Source of the DNA: Sambucus nigra
Lineage: Eukaryota; Streptophyta; Magnoliopsida; Dipsacales; Adoxaceae
Assembly (NCBI GenBank): GCA_949130495.1
Contig: OX422215.1
Coordinates: 533,431,755-533,495,754 of the forward strand
Length of the DNA: 64,000 bases
Direction: 5' to 3'
Shown: positions 57,590-64,000 of the stretch, piece after piece
Layout of the letters: the number at the start of each line of letters is the position of its first letter
Numbering within the stretch: position 1 is the stretch's first letter
Program-made: the position numbers and the translations under genes
Notes under the pieces: generated by a model
Databases searched by the model: none
Told to the model about the DNA's origin: nothing
The model's input: the letters and a program-made list of their open reading frames with translations, nothing else

Positions 57590-58140
57590 ACGCTAAGTTT
57601 CATGCGTGGGATGTCTCACAAAGCGAAATCCAAACAAGGAACCCCCCCGATACACTACTACCTAGCATTGTTGGTTATCAAAATCCGTTAGGCCCTCCAT
57701 TCATAGCATGTACCCCTTTATTCCGTCTCTTGACATAAAAGTTACATCTCCTCCCGTAATTACACTTAACAAATAACATTTCGCCAATTATACAATCTTT
57801 CAATATTGGTGGTAATACCATTCTATAAACCTCGAATACATATAATCAGGGTTCTCGAAATCCTGTTCCCAAACATATGGGTAAAACTCTTAACTTCCAC
57901 ATCTCTAAAGGAAATATATATCAATGCACTCTTCCTATCACCAAGTCTTGAGAGCTAAACATAATAATGAGTTAAATCTTTTCTCTCAATAGTAAACCCA
58001 ATACATATTGAATCATAACAACAAAGTCCCTACACATACCGGGATCGAATATCTCGAGCCCACTATCCCCTCCGAAGTCTCTAAAATAGATAATATAAGT
58101 GCGAGTCCGACCCTCTCGCAGGTGAGGCCTCACTAGAACA
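57590..58140 (-). other. E4 internal block shared with E3
   Basis: Alignable with 32607-33000 of E3 over several hundred bases with gaps. A 69-codon minus frame (58181-57972) covers part of it; the E3 counterpart is interrupted by stops, so coding is not established. Confidence 0.6.
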
Positions 58141-58999
58141 AAACATGTTTCACTAATGCAACCGTTTCGATAGCCTTGCAATAACTTCCTACTATTGTAC
58201 TAACCATTGCTATAAAGTTGTAATTCATACAATATCCAACTCGTATATCACATCACTAAAATGAGTAATCTCAATAAAGTATATAACACTATTAATACAC
58301 CCATTCATCCTCTGCGGATAGCACTAAGGATAATCCCGCTAACTAGGGAAAATATTAACATAATAATAACGTTTATAGTTATGCGAACTAACTCATCTCA
58401 CATACTAATATAGCAATGAACAAAATATATTGACTCGCTCATCTCACCTAAAACATGCCTCATCCTCCGAGGATAAAACTCATACTTCTACCTTGCCAAT
58501 TCTCTGGACTGCACAAATGGTCCCCGGATGTAACATGCATGTCCAAACCAAAATAAAAACTACTTTAATTGTTGTCCTTTACTTGGCATCCTACTCTTGT
58601 CCGTTTACTCACTTCGTGAAAACATTAACGCATGTGAATCACTCTCCACAACATACCTCTACACATAATCCACTTATCACCTGTCATACTAACCATATTA
58701 GGATTGTCCTTCTCTCGGACTTTGGTAGGCTTGATTCCTGATGGCTACCCCCGTTGTTCCATTAGCCTTGTTGGCCCTAAAGAACATGCTACTGGCTATA
58801 GTAGTCCTTACTGAATTCACCATCGCTCGGTAAGAATTCAATTGTCCGATTCATTTAAATGGTTCCCCTGATGTGTATCCACACCCCCTTGTGGTGCTAC
58901 ATTAACACCGTCGCATCTAGTCTTATTCTTGACTAAATTCTTCGATTATTTTAGCTTCCCACACAAATAAGCATTATCATATCCATTGAAAAAGCACGA

Positions 59000-59720
59000 C
59001 ATTGTCAACCTCTGAATCGATCGTCCAGCAAAATTCCCTTTTAAGTGTTATTAACTATTTTTATGAGTCAATCTACCACTTAGAGTCCTCTCCTCCATTT
59101 GTATCTACATCCTCAGATACAAGATTCGCTAACGGTTTAGATTCATATTCACAAATGGACCTCTGTCAGGTCCTCATGTGATGATTTCAGAACAACATTC
59201 ACATTTTATCCTGAAAAACTGATGAAATAACGTGTAGTTAAATTGTACCTAAGGTCCTTCCATTGACGCAACTTTTCACTACTAACGGTGGTGGTTGACT
59301 CCCACTATTGTAGCTTTGCTCTGCTGAGTCAAGAAAATTTTTACCCCAAATTTTCACTTCTAGTTAACCACACTCCACTATATGTCCAAGCCTTTAAATA
59401 TATTACCTTCGTTGGGTAACACACACAATTCCCACATGTCTAGAATTTTCGCTGATGACTCTCCTTAATTTTCCCTTTTGACCCTCTCCTAAGCGTACAA
59501 CGTTGGGTGAGTCTAATTTTGACATCACTTGACTACAACACTATTTGTAAATCATAGGGTATGTCCTAGACGTCTTTACAGTCCTGGCCTCTCGTGCCAT
59601 AATAGGGGTGACCTCGACTATGCTCATTATCGTCGAATATACATCACAACCTCACTAAGCCCTGCCTCCTGCTATTCGCCTAACGGCCCTCGTCTGACAT
59701 CCTTCATCTCTAGGCACACG
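59000..59720 (-). pseudogene. gag: E4 gag trace (very decayed)
   Basis: On the minus strand near 59306-59240 a stretch reading WESTTTVSSEKLRQW followed by TTRYF aligns with the WESITT...FDRKYF core of E2 gag at the expected distance from the primer site. Stops are frequent and no other gag motif is convincing. E4 cannot make a gag protein. Confidence 0.4.
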
Positions 59721-59886
59721 CACACATCCGAACGCAAATAGAATTCACTAATATACATACGTTATAGCAAGAGAATGGAATCTCACCATAGAAATCAACA
59801 ATCCTAAACATAGGGATCTATATCAAATAAAGCAACGCTGGAAGCATAATAAGTCGCACGGATCCTAAAGGATACTAGAACCCGAT

Positions 59887-59898
59887 GCTCTGATACCA
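59887..59898 (-). other. E4 primer binding site (initiator tRNA-Met)
   Basis: TGGTATCAGAGC on the minus strand, two bases inside the 5' LTR. Confidence 0.9.
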
Positions 59899-59900
59899 CC

Positions 59901-60858
59901 TATAACACCCCGCCTAATTAAATACGAGGTGATCAGTCCTTTATTAAATTAAAAATCAAGGTGATCGGTTGGTTCATTCTTAGCATCACTGTCGCAAAAT
60001 AATATTTCCAATTTGAACACCCTAAATAATTAATCTAAGTGTCAAAACAATTTAAAGTCTTATTTTCATTTTATTAAATTCCAATATAAAAACCTTTTTT
60101 AATAACTAATAGCTTAAGAATCACATAAATGCTAATGATGGCAATTAACACACAAGAATTTAAACCATCTAGATAAATCAATCCAAGTTTAAGAACCATA
60201 AATGAACTCATCCTGACAATTAACTCTCAAAGAGTACTGAATACCAGAAATATAAAGAAACATAAGTCTCTGACAATTCCAAACGGAATAGGAAATCGGG
60301 CGAAACGTGCCCTTAACCATGAAGAACTAAAATAGGAACTGAATCGATGAAGAGGTCGTCTAAAGCAAGGGCCTACCACTTCCACACAAACTGTAGCACG
60401 TCCAATCCAAAGAACCTAAGCATAACTCCCGTGTGGCTGGGCACCTATAATATATACATATATATACAAGAGAGAGAAATGATAGAAAATGGGTCAGAAC
60501 CCGAGAGTAAAATAGTTTTAAAAAAATAGTTTAGCAAGTATTTAAAATGCTTACCGGCTAATATAACCACCATGTTAGTATGCAACACTCTCTTAAGAAT
60601 TCTCACCTCTCAGCTAGTGTGCACGCCTACCGTACTACTGATCACATAAATCTATCTAATTTATTTTTCCATAAATTTCTATCCCGAGAAGTACTAAGGC
60701 CATAATATTTAGTTTTTAAAAATCATTCTCTTCCATATTCTTACGTTACTTAGAACCACTTAGTACCGTTACCAAATTCACGAACACTTGTTATAAAGCT
60801 GAAGTATTTATTCATTTCTTAACTACTTACACACACAGTAGAAAGTTTCCATATATAA

Positions 60859-60918
<60 letters not shown>

Positions 60919-62926
60919 ATCACTCATATAATATATATATACTATCGGCACCCCACATAAATCTATGGTTCTAGCATACTCTGCTATCAAGTCCTCGTAT
61001 CACTCAAACTAAGGGAAATACTAGTTCGGAATCACTCTCGAACTGTATTAACACAATACACAAACAAATCAAGGCGAAACATAGTTCCAGGTCCTAAGAG
61101 GTCAGCACATACCCTCACGTCTTTTAAGACATCAGACTATCATTCTCGGATATCCTGTATCAAGGATACTATCTTCTAGGGTACGAGTCAATATCCCCCA
61201 TAAAGGTCCAATCGAGATAAGACTGTCCCAGGGCGAAAACGTCCATGATAGCAAGTAGCCCGGGTATGATTTTTACACATATACATAATATATGCACAGT
61301 CACACAGTCATATATATAAATATTCACATTTTCTAAACTAGGTACGTCCACGACCCATAATTATAAATATTCGTTCTTAGCACAAATTACTCGATCATCT
61401 CGCATAACGGATTCGTCTCTTTTATTCTCATTTATAATTTATTTCATACTTACTTATCATCTCTCGAAGTATTATATCTCACTAAGTATGATTTCAGTAG
61501 GTATGATCTCACTTACCTTCGGGTCTAAATCATTTACGAGTCCCAATCTTTTAGTAAACGTCCCCCCAATTTCTTATGTGTGAATAACTCTCCGTTTACC
61601 CACAGTTTCATCCCACGTTAAATTTCTCTCAACGGAGTCTACCAAGACCCTACTGGTCTTCTTTATAACCCATTATTCTCTAACAATAATAATCAAGGGT
61701 TTCCTATGCATTTTAACCGAATTAAACAAAAAAATAAAAATATGCAGTTTTCCAGGAGGGATCGATCGAGGAAAGGGGGTCGATCGATCGATCGATCAAG
61801 TAGTTCTTGCCCAGAAACTGCAGTTTCAACCAACGGGTTTCATCTTCCAAATTACTCCAAAACGCCATTATCGATTCCCAAACTCGCAAACAACATTTAT
61901 AATAGTTACATATACCTATATACATGATTTCCTACGTGAAACATGTTCAAATTCATCAAAGGCATTGAATTTAGGGGATAATTTAACATAATTATCAAGA
62001 ACCCTAATTTTATATGAAACATTCATTCTTCTAATTTTTTTTTACAAATTTCTTGCCTCTAATTCCATACCAATTCGTGGATAATCCTCTACATATGATG
62101 GCTATGTACATAATATATTTAGTTTCTCTAAAACATGCGATTTTAAGTCTCTAAATTATCAGTTTCTTCCATTAAACATGTTCTTAACAATCATAAACTA
62201 ACATGGGTGAGACATTAACTAAAAACAAAGAAAGATAGATACTTGCCTAGAATTCAAGGTTCTGATTTGATGAAAAAGGTTTGGTTGCGTTCCTCGTCGT
62301 GCGATCTACCTTTTGGTGGTGGTGGCGGTGCAAACGGATGTGTTCTTAGCCTTGGATTGCTTGGAAAGATTCCTACCTTCTTCTCTAATGGCCGTTCTTA
62401 GGTTATGTGATTGTTAACCCTAAAAGCTTAACTCAAATGGCTGATATATCTTAAGAAAATTCGTGGATTTAATTACCCAAAAATACAAAATGACTATTAT
62501 ACCCTCCCGGGATGCCAATTAGGCCTAAAAACGTTTAGAGACCCAAACTAAACCCCTGGGTACACTTTTATGACTATCTCGACCCTTCCGGACATGTTGG
62601 CACACTCGAAATGACCATACGGGCGATTTATAATTTATTCACTTATAATAATAATAATTTAGTCCCGACACGACATAGGCGCGTCTTGACTTAATTTCCA
62701 TAATTGTCATATTATTCCCTCGTGATAATTTTAATAAATTAAATTCTACATATTACTCTACTCAATAAGTAATATTTAACAAATCAACAATTTTCCAACA
62801 ATTACTAACTCTCGTCACGCTAGTAAATATTTAAAACAAATTTTCGGATTAATATTAAATTAATTTATGTCAATTAAATTTAATAAATTCCTAAATTTAA
62901 AAGCCATTAAAATACGGGGTATTACA
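59901..62926 (-). repeat. E4 5' LTR
   Basis: 3026 bp; the inner end reads TATAACACC on the plus strand where the other copy has TGTAACACC. Includes a TA microsatellite (60860-60916) much longer than in the other LTR (about 53630-53650). Confidence 0.93.
60860..60916. repeat. (TA)n microsatellite in E4 5' LTR
   Basis: About 28 units. The equivalent place in the 3' LTR has a short interrupted run. Confidence 0.95.
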
Positions 62927-62931
62927 ATATT

Positions 62932-63273
62932 TTTTGTGGAGCTCAACCCCTCACCCCCACTTTGGCTGTATACCCATTTGTTTGTAAGTATAGTTTTGTT
63001 TACTATTCATTATATCCTACTTATTGTTTAATGCTTTATTTTCCTTTGTGTATTTAATTTAATGCCTAGATAAATTAGTGTAGTTTAATTATTTCTTGTT
63101 TTGATTTTTAATTAGTTGTTTAATAGTTTAATCATGTTGTGTGAGTAGTTAAATAGGGTTTAGATCATGTGTCCGCCATTGATGGGCGTCGAGCTCCGAA
63201 AATTAGGTTTTGTGTAAAATAACATTTAATTGAAACCGCGTGTATTGAAATAGAATTATTATGCGTGTAATCA
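62932..63273 (+). repeat. partial LTR copy of the Athila-like element
   Basis: Aligns with about 48730-49060 including CGAGCTCCGAAAATTAGGTT; similarity stops near 63268. Confidence 0.65.
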
Positions 63274-64000
63274 TGAGCATATATGAGGAAATTAGGAAAT
63301 TTAACAATATGATGGACCATACCTCCAAAAGTAAAATTTGAATAAGATTCCAAGTATAACTCCTTATGGGAAAGAATTAAAAGAAACTTGGGAGTAAAAG
63401 TGCCTTGATCGTACCCAAACTATATCCTTGCTTAGTCAAAAGAATTGAAGGAAACTCCACTCCTTTATTTATTCAGTTAAGGAATAGAGAGTACATGGTA
63501 AAACAAAATCCATGGTGGATTTGTAAGGACGACCCCTTGTAGATTCAACGTCAACTGGAAGATTAAAAACTTATGAAGTATATAGAAAGAAACACAAGGA
63601 AAATATACATCTCAGTCTCTTCGAGTAAGGAAGGAAGGATAATTAATCAATGTTGTCTAAAAAGGAATTAGCGAGTGCTTAGGAATCTTGCTATGCCATC
63701 TTAAAATACGAGCAGTACTACCTTGTAACGAGCAAGGTTCTGGAGCCCAGTTTGGGAATCGCTCGAATAAAAACCTCACAAGAATAAAAGAGTTAGAAAA
63801 ATTGAAAACGTCATAACTGCCATAAGATCTACCCATATCAGTATGTGTTCAATACAACCAAAAATACATCGATCCAAGTGTCAAGGCAGTGCATGGTACC
63901 AATCTACCATAAGAAAGTCTCACTTCCAGACAAAATAACAACTCTCGAGGAGAGTTATCGTGTCTACCTTAGAATATAAATATTGATAGAAAAGGCACAA
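63274..64000. other. unassigned sequence at right edge
   Basis: No supported gene. Words such as CGAGCAGTACTA also occur near 44269, so this may be the continuation of the region left of 48125, but the link is weak. Confidence 0.35.

Larger units (their letters stand above)
52675..62926 (-). mobile_element. E4: Tekay-like LTR retrotransposon, probably non-autonomous
   Basis: 10,252 bp, minus orientation, perfect target duplication ATATT (52670-52674 and 62927-62931). 5' LTR 59901-62926, 3' LTR 52675-55739. Primer site: minus TGGTATCAGAGC (59898-59887). Polypurine tract: minus TTAGGGGGGAAGTA (55753-55740). The LTRs are homologous to those of E2 and E3 (same ends, shared GCATCACTGTCG motif and others). 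The 4.16-kb interior has no long open frame; only a faint gag trace is visible. It is inserted in the Athila-like element. Confidence 0.92.
48125..63273 (+). mobile_element. candidate Athila-like non-autonomous LTR element, split by E4
   Basis: Proposed from a 5' LTR (48125-49516, TGATAACC...TTAATCA), an adjacent primer-site-like TGGCGCTCTTGCTGGGGA (49520-49537), and a partial LTR copy right of E4 (62932-63273) matching about 48730-49060. The interior (49517-52674) has a short acidic open frame, a purine tract with the GGACAATG...AAGTTAGGGG context seen in Athila-type elements, and AAAAG-rich sequence. The 3' LTR seems to have lost about 460 bp internally. No matching target duplication was found, and the left end of the 3' LTR before E4 could not be located clearly. 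Confidence 0.5.

Noticed and set aside
1..64000. Host protein genes, tRNA or rRNA genes
   Set aside because: None found on either strand by reading; all recognisable coding sequence belongs to mobile elements. A tRNA scan and protein database search were not possible here.

Overview
The window looks like gene-poor nuclear DNA of a flowering plant, probably a dicot. It is AT-rich and consists almost entirely of nested LTR retrotransposons plus one non-autonomous Mutator-like DNA transposon. I found no intact host gene, rRNA, tRNA or CRISPR array. All coding sequence recognised belongs to mobile elements and is broken. The species cannot be named from the sequence.

Layout. (a) 1-2573: decayed plus-strand multi-exon gene of unknown function with a coiled-coil stretch. 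(b) E5, about 2574-43686, minus orientation: an old non-autonomous LTR element with 2.7 kb LTRs, a tRNA-Asp-like primer site and no recognisable gag-pol. (c) E3, 7537-37604, minus orientation, lies inside E5. It is an old Tekay-like element with a decayed gag and no recognisable pol. (d) E1, 9859-20465, plus orientation, sits in the 3' LTR of E3. It is a Tat-lineage Ty3/gypsy element with 428-bp LTRs, target duplication TTAAT, one long gag-pol frame broken only by five stop codons, and a four-exon gene on the opposite strand. (e) E2, 21881-32598, plus orientation, sits in the interior of E3. It is a Tekay/Del chromovirus with 2.9 kb LTRs, target duplication CTTCC and a chromodomain. (f) A 2801-bp Mutator-like element (39533-42333, 9-bp duplication TTTAGATAA) sits in the 5' LTR of E5 and carries a 616-bp palindrome. 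(g) 43687-48124: a minus-strand gene remnant with a tandem array of 39-nt microexons. (h) An Athila-like non-autonomous element, about 48125 to 63273, plus orientation. (i) E4, 52675-62926, minus orientation, lies inside (h). It is a Tekay-like element with target duplication ATATT and almost no readable coding sequence. (j) 63274-64000: unassigned.

Relationships. The LTRs of E2, E3 and E4 are homologous. They share start and end motifs, an initiator-Met primer site, the same polypurine tract and several internal blocks, so E2 represents the coding-competent branch of a family whose E3 and E4 branches look non-autonomous. E3 and E4 also share an internal block downstream of gag that I cannot match to pol. 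Insertion order from nesting: E5 before E3; E3 before E1 and E2; the Athila-like element before E4. LTR differences counted by eye are about 12% for E3 (sampled), 15 of 428 (3.5%) for E1 and roughly 40 of 2930 (about 1.4%) for E2.

The most notable items are the spliced antisense gene in E1, the microexon array at 45507-46569, the long palindrome and third terminus in the Mutator-like element, the shared unknown block in E3 and E4, and a palindrome-rich segment at the same LTR offset in E2, E3 and E4.
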